DNA of 64,000 nucleotides from Mycolicibacterium litorale (GTDB taxonomy: Bacteria; Actinomycetota; Actinomycetes; Mycobacteriales; Mycobacteriaceae), in NCBI GenBank assembly GCA_002007745.1, contig CP019882.1:5890001-5954000 (forward strand). Reading direction: 5' to 3'. The stretch's first letter is position 1, and each line of letters begins with the position of its first letter. Of the stretch, positions 1 to 8,414 are shown in pieces. The notes under the pieces are model-generated. The model saw only the letters and a list, made by a program, of their open reading frames with translations. It was not told the DNA's origin and made no database searches. Position numbers and translations under genes: made by a program.

Positions 1-533
1 ACCATGTCGGTGTCCATGTAGCCGACATGCAGGGCGGCGACGTGAATGCCCCTCGGTCCCAGCTCTGTTCGCATGGCATCTGTCATGGCCCACGCAGCGG
101 CTTTGGCCGCCGCGTAGGCACCCGATGTCGGAACGTGGGCCCAGGCCAGAACCGACAACACGTTGAGAACGGCACCACCACCGTTCTTGTCGATGATCGG
201 CACGAACTCACGACTGACGGTCAGCGTCCCGAAGTAGTGGGTCTCCATTTCCAGCCGGATGTCGTCGATCGGCCCGGTGAGCAGGGCCGCGCGGGTGGAT
301 ACCCCGGCGTTGTTGACCAGCATCGTGACGTCACCGGCTGTTGCGGCGGCGCGGCGCACCGAGTCCGGATCGGTGATGTCGAGTTGGATCGGGATGGCTC
401 CGGGCAGGTCGACCGTCTCGGGTCGGCGGGCCGCCGCATAGACCTTGGCGCCGCGGGAAAGCAGCTCGGCGGCCAGGTGACGGCCGAGGCCGCGGTTGGC
501 GCCGGTGACCAATGCCGTGATCTGTTGTGTCAT
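1..533 (-). CDS. SDR family oxidoreductase, C-terminus cut by window edge
   Basis: The reading frame opens at an ATG at 531-533 and runs off the left edge, leaving about 177 residues. The N-terminus has the dinucleotide-binding motif TGANRGLG (residues 10-17), followed by a DITD segment, an NNAG motif and the catalytic YAAAK, so the visible part is a complete classical SDR Rossmann core. Family knowledge: NAD(P)-dependent oxidoreduction of an alcohol or ketone in the cytosol; the substrate cannot be told. It is divergent from the MFS gene at 634 with about 100 bases between them, which must hold both promoters. The next genes to the right are also a LysR/SDR module, so a shared detoxification role is possible. 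Confidence 0.85.
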   Translation of the reverse strand, partial: MTQQITALVTGANRGLGRHLAAELLSRGAKVYAAARRPETVDLPGAIPIQLDITDPDSVRRAAATAGDVTMLVNNAGVSTRAALLTGPIDDIRLEMETHYFGTLTVSREFVPIIDKNGGGAVLNVLSVLAWAHVPTSGAYAAAKAAAWAMTDAMRTELGPRGIHVAALHVGYMDTDM

Positions 534-633
534 CGAAGGTCCTCCCTCGTGAGGTTGGCGAACGGGTTCGACGGCGTCAACACGTCTGGGCTGCGGTTGC
601 GTTCCGATCGGTGCAAGTCGTTGTCTCGCAGCT

Positions 634-1920
634 GTGAGTGCACCGATCGTGGCCGGCCCGGCGCCGGCATTCGACGATGGCCGGATGCAGCAGCACCACC
701 GTCACGTCGCGCGCAGCGCGGCAGCGCTCGCGGCCGCCATGGGAATCGGCCGGTTCGTCTACACACCGATCCTGCCGCTGATGACCGCGCAGGCGGGCAT
801 CACCGCGCACACCGCCGCCGCTCTGGCCACCGCCAACTACGCCGGATACCTGGCCGGTGCCGTGGCGGGCATCCTGTGGACTCCACTGGCCCGTTCGGTG
901 ATGGTCTGTAAGGCCGCCTTGGTGACGCTGGTTGTCAGTCTCGCCGCCATGCCGTTGGCCACCACCCCGGTCGAGTGGATCGCACTGCGCGCGATAGCCG
1001 GGCTGACCAGTGCGCTGGTGTTCGTGATCGCCGTCAATGTCTTGTTGGAGCACCTGCACGGCCGTCCCGCCCATCTAGCCGGATGGGCGTTCGGTGGGGT
1101 CGGCGGCGGGATCGCGCTGTCGGCTGTCTTGGTGCTGGCCTGCGGCCAGTGGCGGGTGGCGTGGTGGGCCTCGGCGGCACTTGCCGCGGGCTTGGCTGCC
1201 CTCGCGTGGACGATGCGCTCCGCTCCCCGCCCCGCGCCGTCGGTCGCCGCCACCGCGGCCCGCCCACCGCACCGGGCGTTCACGCTGCTCGCTACCAGTT
1301 ACACGCTCGAGGGCATCGGCTACATCGTCGCCGGCACCTTCCTGGTGGCCGCGGTGACGCAGAATGCGCCGCACTGGGTCGGCGGCACCACCTGGTTGCT
1401 CGTGGGTCTGGCCACCGTGCCCTCGGCGGCGTTGTGGGCTGGGCTGAGCAGCCGGTGGTCGCATCCAGGCCTGCTGGCCGTCGCACTGTGCGCGCAGGCC
1501 GTGGGCGTGGGGGTGGCGGGCGCGTTCGGCGGTGTGGGTGCCGCGCTGATCGGTGCGGTGCTGTTCGGCGGGACCTTCATCGGTGTCAGCACACTGGCCC
1601 TGGCGAGTGGGCGTCTGCTGCACTATCCGCGGGCCGTTGCGCTGCTCACCGCAGGCTATTCGGTGGGCCAGATTCTGGGTCCGGTCGTGGTCAGCCCACT
1701 GTTGGATGACGGCTTCCGGCCGGCCCTCGTGGCAGCGGCGGTGGTGGTCCTAGCCGCTGCCGTCGTCGCGGGGTCGATGCGGGTCGTCGGCGGGCAACCA
1801 CACCGATTCGTCGCGCAATCCGAACTCGCCGACGTCCCTGGTGAATTCCTCGATCAACGCGTGCACCACGGGATTGTCGTCGTCGCGCCGCCACACCAAA
1901 GACCAGGTCCACAGCGGTGA
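634..1920 (+). CDS. MFS transporter, YbfB/YjiJ family
   Basis: A 428-residue hydrophobic protein with about 12 membrane segments. The first contains AAAMGIGRFVYTPILP, typical of YbfB/YjiJ-type major facilitator transporters, which are predicted exporters of small molecules in the inner membrane. The start is a GTG at 634; an ATG at 685 is an alternative and lies nearer the usual family start. The last membrane segment ends near base 1780, yet the frame stays open to 1920. The final 45 or so residues look non-conserved, and the gene overlaps the 3' end of the convergent LysR gene by 171 bases. The substrate is unknown; the LysR/SDR neighbours suggest efflux of a reactive organic compound. Confidence 0.8.
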   Translation: MSAPIVAGPAPAFDDGRMQQHHRHVARSAAALAAAMGIGRFVYTPILPLMTAQAGITAHTAAALATANYAGYLAGAVAGILWTPLARSVMVCKAALVTLVVSLAAMPLATTPVEWIALRAIAGLTSALVFVIAVNVLLEHLHGRPAHLAGWAFGGVGGGIALSAVLVLACGQWRVAWWASAALAAGLAALAWTMRSAPRPAPSVAATAARPPHRAFTLLATSYTLEGIGYIVAGTFLVAAVTQNAPHWVGGTTWLLVGLATVPSAALWAGLSSRWSHPGLLAVALCAQAVGVGVAGAFGGVGAALIGAVLFGGTFIGVSTLALASGRLLHYPRAVALLTAGYSVGQILGPVVVSPLLDDGFRPALVAAAVVVLAAAVVAGSMRVVGGQPHRFVAQSELADVPGEFLDQRVHHGIVVVAPPHQRPGPQR

Positions 1921-2682
1921 CGGATTGACGATCCTGCGACGCACCAGGTCCTTGGGCAGCGGCTCGTCCTGGCCCCTGGGGTTGTTGAGGACGGGTCTGC
2001 GCAACCCACGCACGTGCTCGAAGAAGGTGGGCCCGGTGACCCCGCCGTCGTCGGTTCGCATGATGCGCGCACCGGTGGCCGCCGCGTACTGCTTGCCGTA
2101 GCGGTTCCACGACGACCAGCTCGCGTCGTCGGTGTCGGTCAGCACGAGAGTGTCACCGGCCTCCACCGGGGTGTCGTCGGGGCCGGCGGACAGCGCATAC
2201 AACCGGTCTACGCCGAGAAGCTCGGCGGCCAGGGACAGCGCCTGCAGATCGCTGTTCTGCACCCAGCAGATCGCGAGATCGAGGCTTCCGTCGGCGACTC
2301 GCAGGGCCTGAGTGTGTGACGGCAGCACCCAGGTGTCGACCCGGAGCTGCGCGATCCCCGCCGCCCGCTCGGACCAATCCGTGGGGCACCAGTTCACGTA
2401 GCCGATCCGGACCGGCTGTGTGGTGGCGAGATTCAGAGCACGCCGGCGCAACTCGTCGGCGTGGGCGATGAGCGCCCGCGCGTCGGGTAGCAGGGCTGCT
2501 CCCGCCGCGGTGAGGACCACCGAACGGCGGTCCCGGTCGAACAACGTGACCTTGAGATCGCGCTCGAGCGCCTTGATCTGTTGGGACAGTGACGGTCCGG
2601 CGATGCGCAGACGTTGGGCAGCGCGGCCGAAGTTGAGTTCCTCGGCCACCGTGACGAAGTAGCGCAGCTGACGCAACTCCAT
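1750..2682 (-). CDS. LysR family transcriptional regulator
   Basis: A 310-residue protein of normal LysR length. Residues 1-60 form the winged helix-turn-helix (starts MELRQLRYFVTVAEELNF, with AAQRL and LSQQIKALE in the recognition region), and residues about 88-300 form the periplasmic-binding-like effector domain. It starts at the ATG complementary to 2680-2682 and is divergent from the SDR gene at 2798, with 115 bases between, the classic LysR arrangement in which the regulator controls itself and the divergent operon. It converges on and overlaps the MFS gene. No unambiguous T-N11-A box could be picked out by eye. The effector is unknown. Confidence 0.92.
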   Translation of the reverse strand: MELRQLRYFVTVAEELNFGRAAQRLRIAGPSLSQQIKALERDLKVTLFDRDRRSVVLTAAGAALLPDARALIAHADELRRRALNLATTQPVRIGYVNWCPTDWSERAAGIAQLRVDTWVLPSHTQALRVADGSLDLAICWVQNSDLQALSLAAELLGVDRLYALSAGPDDTPVEAGDTLVLTDTDDASWSSWNRYGKQYAAATGARIMRTDDGGVTGPTFFEHVRGLRRPVLNNPRGQDEPLPKDLVRRRIVNPSPLWTWSLVWRRDDDNPVVHALIEEFTRDVGEFGLRDESVWLPADDPHRPRDDGSG

Positions 2683-2797
2683 CGCTGCAGCCTAATAGGA
2701 GCCGACTCTCAGCACGGAGGTGACGGGTCGCGTCGAACCGGCATGTCCGCGTCGCGGGCCGCGTTGGGCCAGACACACAGCGAGGAAAGGAAAGATC

Positions 2798-3502
2798 ATG
2801 AACACTCCCGTCCGTGTCGCGGTCATCACCGGGGCCTCTCAGGGCATCGGGGCCGGACTGGTACAGGGCTTTCGCAACCTGGGCTACGCCGTCGTGGCGA
2901 ACTCCCGCAGCATCGGCGACAGCAGCGACCCGATGGTGCTCACCGTCGCCGGCGACGTCTCCCGGCCCGGTGTCGGCCAACGAGTCATCGACGCCGCGGT
3001 GGCCCGCTTCGGGCATGTCGACACCGTCGTCAACAACGCCGGAATCTTCATCCCCAAGCCGTTCACGGCATACACCGATGCCGACTACGACGCCATCACG
3101 GGGGTGAATCTGCGCGGCTTCTTCGAGATGACCCGTGCGGCACTGACGGTGATGGGTTCCGGTGGCCACGTCGTCAACATCTCCACCAGTCTGGTGGATC
3201 AGGCTAATTCCCAGGTGCCCTCCGCGCTGGCCTCGCTGACCAAGGGTGGTCTCAACGCGGTGACCAAGGCGTTGGCCGTCGAATACGCTGCCCGCGGGAT
3301 CCGGGTCAATACCGTCGCACTCGGGGTGATCAGCACGCCGATGCATGACCCGTCCACCCACGACGCGCTGGCTAGGCTGAACCCGATGGGTCGGCTGGGT
3401 GAGGTCGACGAGGCCGTCGAAGCGGTGCTCTACCTCGAGCGGGCGGGATTCGTCACCGGGGAGATCCTGCATCTGGACGGAGGGCAAAGTGCCGGACACT
3501 AG
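2798..3502 (+). CDS. SDR family protein lacking the catalytic tyrosine
   Basis: A 234-residue SDR. The ATG at 2798 is chosen because a purine-rich ribosome site (gaggaaaggaaag) lies just before it; an upstream in-frame start at 2720 would add a basic tail with no SDR homology. It has the TGASQGIG cofactor motif (11-18), NNAG (79-82) and a C-terminal LDGGQ. The active-site region reads ALASLTKGG, so lysine 149 of YxxxK is kept but the tyrosine position is Ala145. It may therefore be a non-canonical oxidoreductase or a binding protein. The next gene starts inside its 3' end, so the two are translated together, probably under the divergent LysR. Confidence 0.88.
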   Translation: MNTPVRVAVITGASQGIGAGLVQGFRNLGYAVVANSRSIGDSSDPMVLTVAGDVSRPGVGQRVIDAAVARFGHVDTVVNNAGIFIPKPFTAYTDADYDAITGVNLRGFFEMTRAALTVMGSGGHVVNISTSLVDQANSQVPSALASLTKGGLNAVTKALAVEYAARGIRVNTVALGVISTPMHDPSTHDALARLNPMGRLGEVDEAVEAVLYLERAGFVTGEILHLDGGQSAGH

Positions 3503-3890
3503 GTATCCCGATGACGTCGAGTCGATCCTGCACGAGGTGTTGGGCCAGTGGAAGGCCGGCATCGACAGCCACGACCCGCAACGAGTGGCCGCACTGTTCA
3601 CCGCTGACGCCATATTTCAGGGGCTGCGGCCGTTCAGCGTCGGACCGCGGGGCGTGGTCGAGTACTACGACTCCCAACCGGCCGGGATGACGGTGGAATA
3701 CCGCATCCTTGCGGCCCGTCACCTCGAGCACGGCACGGCACTCGGCTACGTCGCGGCGGCGTTCGCATTCCCGGACCGGGACGGTCTCGACCTGCGCCTC
3801 GGTGTGGTACTCACGCGCTGCGGTGAGAGCTGGCGTATCGCCTACTACCAGGCCAGCCCGGCTCCGGCGGGCGCAGACTCGACGATATGA
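3489..3890 (+). CDS. SgcJ/EcaC-type NTF2-like (SnoaL fold) protein
   Basis: A 133-residue protein from a GTG at 3489 preceded by a good ribosome site (ggaggg), overlapping the SDR stop by 14 bases. The pattern is that of the SgcJ/EcaC NTF2-like family: an N-terminal helix with WKAGIDSHDP, then ALFTADAIFQG, then the SWRIAYYQAS strand near the C-terminus. Such cone-shaped domains bind or isomerise small hydrophobic molecules, but the family function is poorly defined. Coupling to the tyrosine-less SDR suggests both act on the same compound. Its stop overlaps the ATG of the following lipoprotein gene (ATGA). Confidence 0.8.
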   Translation: MPDTRYPDDVESILHEVLGQWKAGIDSHDPQRVAALFTADAIFQGLRPFSVGPRGVVEYYDSQPAGMTVEYRILAARHLEHGTALGYVAAAFAFPDRDGLDLRLGVVLTRCGESWRIAYYQASPAPAGADSTI

Positions 3891-4734
3891 CCCGACCGGT
3901 GGCGCGCGCGTTGGCCACGGCCCTACTGGCGTCGGCATGTGCCTCGACGCCGTCACACCCGCCCCTGGACGGCGCCCCAGCCGCACCGACGTCCAGCACC
4001 GCGGCCGCGCAGGCCCCACCGGTGGCGGTCCGCGTCGACTACCAGCTGGGCGGCGCCTACCCGCCGGATCCGGGCGTCGCGGTCGTGGTGCGCGATCGCA
4101 CCGCCGCGCCCGCCCCGGGCCTGTACAACGTCTGCTACCTCAACGCGTTCCAAGCCCAGCCCGGGCAGGATGGGCAATGGCGGATCGACGGGCGGGACCT
4201 CACCTTGCGCGACGACGACGGACATCCGCTGATCGACAGCGACTGGGGCGAGGCCTTACTGGACACCTCGGATACCGGCCGGCGTTCGGTCATCGCGCGG
4301 GTGCAGTCCCAGTGGATCGACCAGTGTGCCCGCCGCGGATTCCGTGCCGTCGAACTCGACAACCTCGACTCCTGGACCCGCTCGGCCGGGTTGCTCTCCC
4401 CGGAGGACAACCTGGCGCTGGCCGAAGTCCTGGTGGACCGGGCTCATCAGGACGGCCTGGCGGTGGCGCAGAAGAACGCCGCCGAGATCGCCCGCCGTGG
4501 CCCCGCGACGGGATTCGACTTCGCCATTGCCGAGGAGTGTCAGCATTACGACGAATGCGGTTCCTACACCGATGTTTACGGTCCCAACGTGATCGACATC
4601 GAGTACGACGACCAACCACTCGCCGACTTCTTGACAGCGTGCGAAGTGAACGGATCGCGGATATCGGTGGTGCGGCGTGATCGTCAGTTGGTGCCCGGGG
4701 AACGCCCGGGCATCTCGCGCAGTGGTGTCGGTGA
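3887..4734 (+). pseudogene. GH114-like (endo-alpha-1,4-polygalactosaminidase family) lipoprotein, frameshifted in this sequence
   Basis: Starts at an ATG overlapping the previous stop. Residues 1-20 are a signal peptide ending LLASAC, a probable but weak lipobox. The body has the (beta/alpha)8 features of the GH114/TM1410 glycosidase family: YQLGGAYPP, YNVCYLNAFQ, RGFRAVELDNLDSW and QKNAAEI, with acidic residues in the barrel. The family end should follow ISVVRRDRQLVP, but the frame instead runs on into the next gene. Adding one G to the G4 run at 4697-4700 restores an ending GTPGHLAQWCR with a stop at 4732-4734. I judge the gene intact in vivo, a surface-anchored polysaccharide hydrolase of unknown substrate. 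Confidence 0.75.
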
Positions 4735-4799
4735 GCGATGCGGACACCGTCGAGGAATGCCGGAATCATCCTGTGCGGCAGGCGGCCTAGGCTTGGCCC

Positions 4800-5540
4800 A
4801 TGAGCGATCCGAACAACGTGCCCGGCGGCGGGACCAAGACATCCAACGGCGATCGCCGGTTGATCATCCAGATCGGGCTGACCGCCCTTGTGGTGGTGGC
4901 CTCGGTGATGCTCGTGCTCTATCTGTTGACGTCGGGTCATCGGACACTGGTCGGTCACCCGGTTGCCGACCACGGCGCCTCGGAGAGCGTCCAGGCCATC
5001 CGGGTGGCATCGAGCAATCTGGTCACCAAGGACGGTGGCAGCGAACCCAAAGTGGTGGTGTCGCTGTACGAGGACTTCCTGTGTCCGCATTGCGCACACT
5101 TCGAGCGGGCGTTCGGGTCGACGATCGCGAAGCTGATCTCCGCTGGGACGATCGCCGCGGACTACTACATGGTGGCCATCCTGGATATGCCGCAGAATCA
5201 GAACTATTCGTCGCGGGCGGGCGGCGCGGCGTACTGCGTTGCCCAGGACTCCGTGGATGCCTTTGTCCGCTTCCACTCCGCGCTGTATGCAAACCAGCCC
5301 GACGAACTGTCGAGCAACTTTCCCACCGACGCCGACCTGGCGGAGACCGCTCGACAGGCCGGTGCAGCGGGCAGTGTCGCCGACTGCATCGACAGCGAGC
5401 GCTACGTGACGATGGTGCAGGGCCTTGCGGAGGCGACCGGTATCCACGCCACCCCGACGGTACGGATCAACGGCGAGGACTACGACATCAGCACACCCGA
5501 CGCGCTCGCCGAAAAGGTCACCCAGCTAGCCGGACGCTGA
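4800..5540 (+). CDS. DsbA family thiol-disulfide oxidoreductase, membrane-anchored
   Basis: A 246-residue protein with a short cytoplasmic head, one membrane segment (about 21-44) and an extracytoplasmic thioredoxin/DsbA domain. The active site is CPHC (Cys95-Cys98), and the cis-proline loop reads HATPTV. It resembles the mycobacterial DsbA-like anchored proteins (Rv2969c type) that oxidise or shuffle disulfides in exported proteins. Two additional cysteines lie in the helical insert (AAYC and VADC). It follows the GH114-like lipoprotein and converges on the zinc-ribbon/DUF732-like gene with 9 bases between stops. A role in folding secreted, cysteine-containing neighbours is plausible but inferred. 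Confidence 0.88.
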   Translation: MSDPNNVPGGGTKTSNGDRRLIIQIGLTALVVVASVMLVLYLLTSGHRTLVGHPVADHGASESVQAIRVASSNLVTKDGGSEPKVVVSLYEDFLCPHCAHFERAFGSTIAKLISAGTIAADYYMVAILDMPQNQNYSSRAGGAAYCVAQDSVDAFVRFHSALYANQPDELSSNFPTDADLAETARQAGAAGSVADCIDSERYVTMVQGLAEATGIHATPTVRINGEDYDISTPDALAEKVTQLAGR

Positions 5541-5549
5541 TCAGCTGGG

Positions 5550-6461
5550 TCAATGCCCGAGGCGGATCTGCACACCCTGCGAACGCAGCTGATCGAAGCT
5601 GTAGCTGAAATCGCCTCGGCGGCCGAAGGATACGATGTAGCGGTCCTGCCCTTCGGTGATGGGAAAGCTGAACGAAAACGTACAGCTGGCGGTGTCGCCG
5701 GTCCCAGGTCCCAGCGCCGTGGTGGCCAGGATCTCACCGGTGCCGTTCTTCACGATCACCGGGCTGGACTGACCCACATCGGAATAACCGTTGGTTCCCC
5801 GGCATGTCTTGCCGTCCGATTCGATGGCGCCGGTGCCCAGACTGTCGGTGAGGACGAAGATCCCGGATACTTTCGCCGACTCGAGAACACGGAACCCCTG
5901 ATTGAACTGCGGACAGAACGCGTCGACGGCGATCTTGTCGGCCGGCAGCCCCTGCTGCGGACCCCCGCTTTCCAACTGTCGGCACACCTCATGACCGTGG
6001 GCGACGGCGTTGGCGTCGGAGTTGAATTGGTTGCTCAGCCCGGCAGCCTGAAGCGCTTGGACGTAGCCGACTTCGGGTGCAGCCGCCGGCCGGTGACCTG
6101 ACCACGTCAGTGCCCACACCACTGCGGCCACCATCACCAGGATCACCGTGACCGCGCCTGTCGTCAGCCAGGTGGAGCGAATACTCGACCGCGCGAGCCG
6201 CAACTCCACATAGTCGGGCAGCATCTGGCCGCCGGCCGCGTCGGCCGATTCGACGCGGCCGTTGCGCACCCGATTGGTGGGCCGGCCGGTGACGTAATAC
6301 CGGCCTTCGTACCGGGCTGTGGGATCCGGGCGCCATCCAGTCGGTGAGCTGGAGGTGCGGATACCGCCGCATCGGGCGCACGTGCCGTGAGCGTCCAGCG
6401 CCGCGCCGCAATACGGGCAAGCCGCCGGTGACTCTTGCGCGCGCCGGCGCCACCTGGTCAT
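5550..6461 (-). CDS. Zinc-ribbon membrane protein with extracytoplasmic DUF732-like domain
   Basis: 303 residues. Residues 15-31 form a zinc ribbon (CPYC ... CARC). A Gly/Tyr-rich linker follows, then one membrane helix (about 98-120), then an exported region. Residues about 130-175 (YVQALQAAGL, then AVAHGHEVCRQL) match the DUF732 helical domain common in mycobacterial surface proteins. The last 130 residues form a second domain with paired cysteines (VDAFC, KTCRG, TASCTF). Function is unknown; an exported domain tethered to a cytoplasmic zinc ribbon suggests sensing or protein contact. The ATG lies 255 bases from the divergent HadAB gene. Confidence 0.72.
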   Translation of the reverse strand: MTRWRRRAQESPAACPYCGAALDAHGTCARCGGIRTSSSPTGWRPDPTARYEGRYYVTGRPTNRVRNGRVESADAAGGQMLPDYVELRLARSSIRSTWLTTGAVTVILVMVAAVVWALTWSGHRPAAAPEVGYVQALQAAGLSNQFNSDANAVAHGHEVCRQLESGGPQQGLPADKIAVDAFCPQFNQGFRVLESAKVSGIFVLTDSLGTGAIESDGKTCRGTNGYSDVGQSSPVIVKNGTGEILATTALGPGTGDTASCTFSFSFPITEGQDRYIVSFGRRGDFSYSFDQLRSQGVQIRLGH

Positions 6462-6715
6462 CGCCGACCCGGCCCGTACACGCGCTGACTACCCGTCCGC
6501 ACCGACGCTTCGGTCATGTCTTATCACCAACCGCCATACACCCGGATATCCTCGACAGCCGAGGCCTTCCACCTCCAGATTCTTGCCGAGCCCGCCCGAC
6601 ACCGGGCAACCGGCCTTCCCGTGATAACGCCTCGACGTGCCGGGCGCCTGCGCCCGCAGGTTACTGTGCCTGTGTCGGCCCCACCGGACAGGTCGATAGA
6701 AAAGTTGGCACATTT

Positions 6716-7747
6716 ATGACTGCAGCTGCAGAAACGTCACCGCTCGAAGCGCGGGTCGGCCACTACTACCAGATGGCCGGTACCTACCTGGTCGGCCGCG
6801 AGAAGCTGCGCGAATACGCCCGCGCCGTGCAGGACTACCACCCCGCGCACTGGGATGTCGCCGCAGCCGCCGCCCTGGGTTATCCCGATGTCATCGCGCC
6901 GCTGACGTTCACTTCTGCTCCGGGTATGCAGTGCAATCGCCGCATGTTCGAAGAGATCGTGGTCGGCTACGACACCTACCTGCAGACCGAAGAGGTGTTC
7001 GAGCAGCACCGCCCGATCGTCGCCGGCGACGAACTGGTCATCGACGTCGAACTGACCTCGGTGCGCCGGACGGCGGGCCGCGACTTCATCACGGTGACCA
7101 ACACCTTCACCGACACTGCGGGCGAACGGGTGCACACCCTGCACACCACCGTCGTCGGCGTGACGGGTGAGGACATCGACGCCGGGGTCAAAGAAGCCGT
7201 GCAGAAGGCGATGATGCACGACATGAACATCCTCGACATCGGCGGGGCCGACGCCGACTACGAGAAAGAGCTGCGGCCGGAAGGCGAGATTCGGATCTCG
7301 GCGGGCGGGGTGACCCGGACGCCGGGCACGCTGTCGTTCGACCAGGTGAAGGTCGGCGACGAAATCGCCGTGCACCACACCCGGTTGTCCCGCGGGGATC
7401 TGGTGAACTATGCCGGGGTGGCCGGTGACGCCAATCCGATTCACTGGGACGAGGACATCGCGAAGCTGGCCGGCCTGCCCGACGTGATCGCCCACGGCAT
7501 GCTCACCATGGGCCTGGGCGGTGGCTTCGTCTCGGCGTGGTCGGGCGATCCAGGTGCGGTGACCCGCTATTCGGTGCGCCTGTCGCAGCCGGCGATCGTC
7601 TCCGCCAAGGAAGGCGCCGACATCGAGTTCAGCGGCCGGATCAAGTCGCTGGACCCCGAGACGCGCAGCGGGGTGGTCATCGTCGCCGCGAAGTCCGCCG
7701 GCCGCAAGATCTTCGGGTTGGCCACCATGAACATCCGGTTCCGCTGA
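6716..7747 (+). CDS. Fused (3R)-hydroxyacyl-ACP dehydratase, HadA-HadB type
   Basis: 343 residues from the ATG at 6716. It is a double hot-dog protein. The N-half (about 11-175) resembles mycobacterial HadA (REKLREYARAVQD, APLTF, EEVFEQHRPIVAGDEL), and the C-half (about 205-343) resembles HadB (DLVNYAGVAGDANPIHWDE, IAHGMLTMGLGGG, GRIKSLDPET). Family knowledge: dehydrates 3-hydroxyacyl thioesters during FAS-II fatty or mycolic acid elongation. Hydratase-2 residues Asp238/His243 are present in the C-half; the N-half also shows a D-x4-H (Asp40/His45). It stands apart from the essential hadABC locus, so it is likely an accessory dehydratase. It is transcribed divergently from 6461. Confidence 0.9.
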   Translation: MTAAAETSPLEARVGHYYQMAGTYLVGREKLREYARAVQDYHPAHWDVAAAAALGYPDVIAPLTFTSAPGMQCNRRMFEEIVVGYDTYLQTEEVFEQHRPIVAGDELVIDVELTSVRRTAGRDFITVTNTFTDTAGERVHTLHTTVVGVTGEDIDAGVKEAVQKAMMHDMNILDIGGADADYEKELRPEGEIRISAGGVTRTPGTLSFDQVKVGDEIAVHHTRLSRGDLVNYAGVAGDANPIHWDEDIAKLAGLPDVIAHGMLTMGLGGGFVSAWSGDPGAVTRYSVRLSQPAIVSAKEGADIEFSGRIKSLDPETRSGVVIVAAKSAGRKIFGLATMNIRFR

Positions 7748-7795
7748 CGCTCACCGCGGCGTTTTGATCAGCCCGCAAACGGTAAACCCAGGCGC

Positions 7796-8320
7796 ATGGC
7801 CGACATCATCGAGCTCATCTACGCCGACCATGACTGGCTGCGCCGCCAGTTCTTTCGGCTCGATGACGCCCGGTCCGCAGCCGAGCTCGCGGCGATCTGG
7901 ACGCTGCTCAGCGCGCGTCTCGACACGCATGCGGCCGCCGAGGAAAGCGTGTTCTATCCCGCCCTGCTCAAGCACGGTGGCCGAGATGATCCCGGCAATC
8001 CCGAGGCGGATCCTCAGGACGAGACCGAGGATGCCATCACCGACCACAACGCGATCCGCGACGCGGTCCGCGAGTCCCGCCGGCACCAGCCGGGTACCAC
8101 TGACTGGTTCACGGCAGTCTTCAAGGCGCGCAGCGAGAACGGCGAACACCTCGACGAAGAAGAGCGCGAGGCCATGCCGGACTTCATCAAGAGCGCGTCG
8201 TTGGAGCTGCGTCACGAACTGGGCATGCGATGGCTGCAGTTCTACGCCGACCACGAATCCACCTCGCATGTCGATGCCCGGAACCTGGATGCCGGCGAAT
8301 ACATCGAAGAGCACTCCTAG
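7796..8320 (+). CDS. Hemerythrin HHE-domain protein
   Basis: A 174-residue, four-helix protein. Candidate di-iron ligands are in place: His12 (ADHDWLR), His45 with Glu49 (DTHAAAEE), His60 (LLKH), His84 (TDHNAIRD) and His118 with Glu122 (GEHLDEEE). Family knowledge: binds oxygen or other small ligands, or senses redox change and iron; several mycobacterial members respond to peroxide or NO. It starts at the ATG at 7796, 48 bases after the HadAB stop on the same strand, so read-through is possible but no functional link is evident. Confidence 0.88.
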   Translation: MADIIELIYADHDWLRRQFFRLDDARSAAELAAIWTLLSARLDTHAAAEESVFYPALLKHGGRDDPGNPEADPQDETEDAITDHNAIRDAVRESRRHQPGTTDWFTAVFKARSENGEHLDEEEREAMPDFIKSASLELRHELGMRWLQFYADHESTSHVDARNLDAGEYIEEHS

Positions 8321-8414
8321 CCGCTGCTCGGGGCCCGCCAAAGATAGTCAGGTCAGGTAGCGTTTCGGTGGTGGTGCCACTCGAGACCACGATCGGCCAG
8401 CAGAGGAGCGACGG

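Noticed and set aside
4735..5608. Long C-terminal extension of the GH114-like lipoprotein frame
   Set aside because: Downstream of the G4 run it reads out-of-frame through the DsbA-like gene; the one-base repair gives a natural end at 4734.
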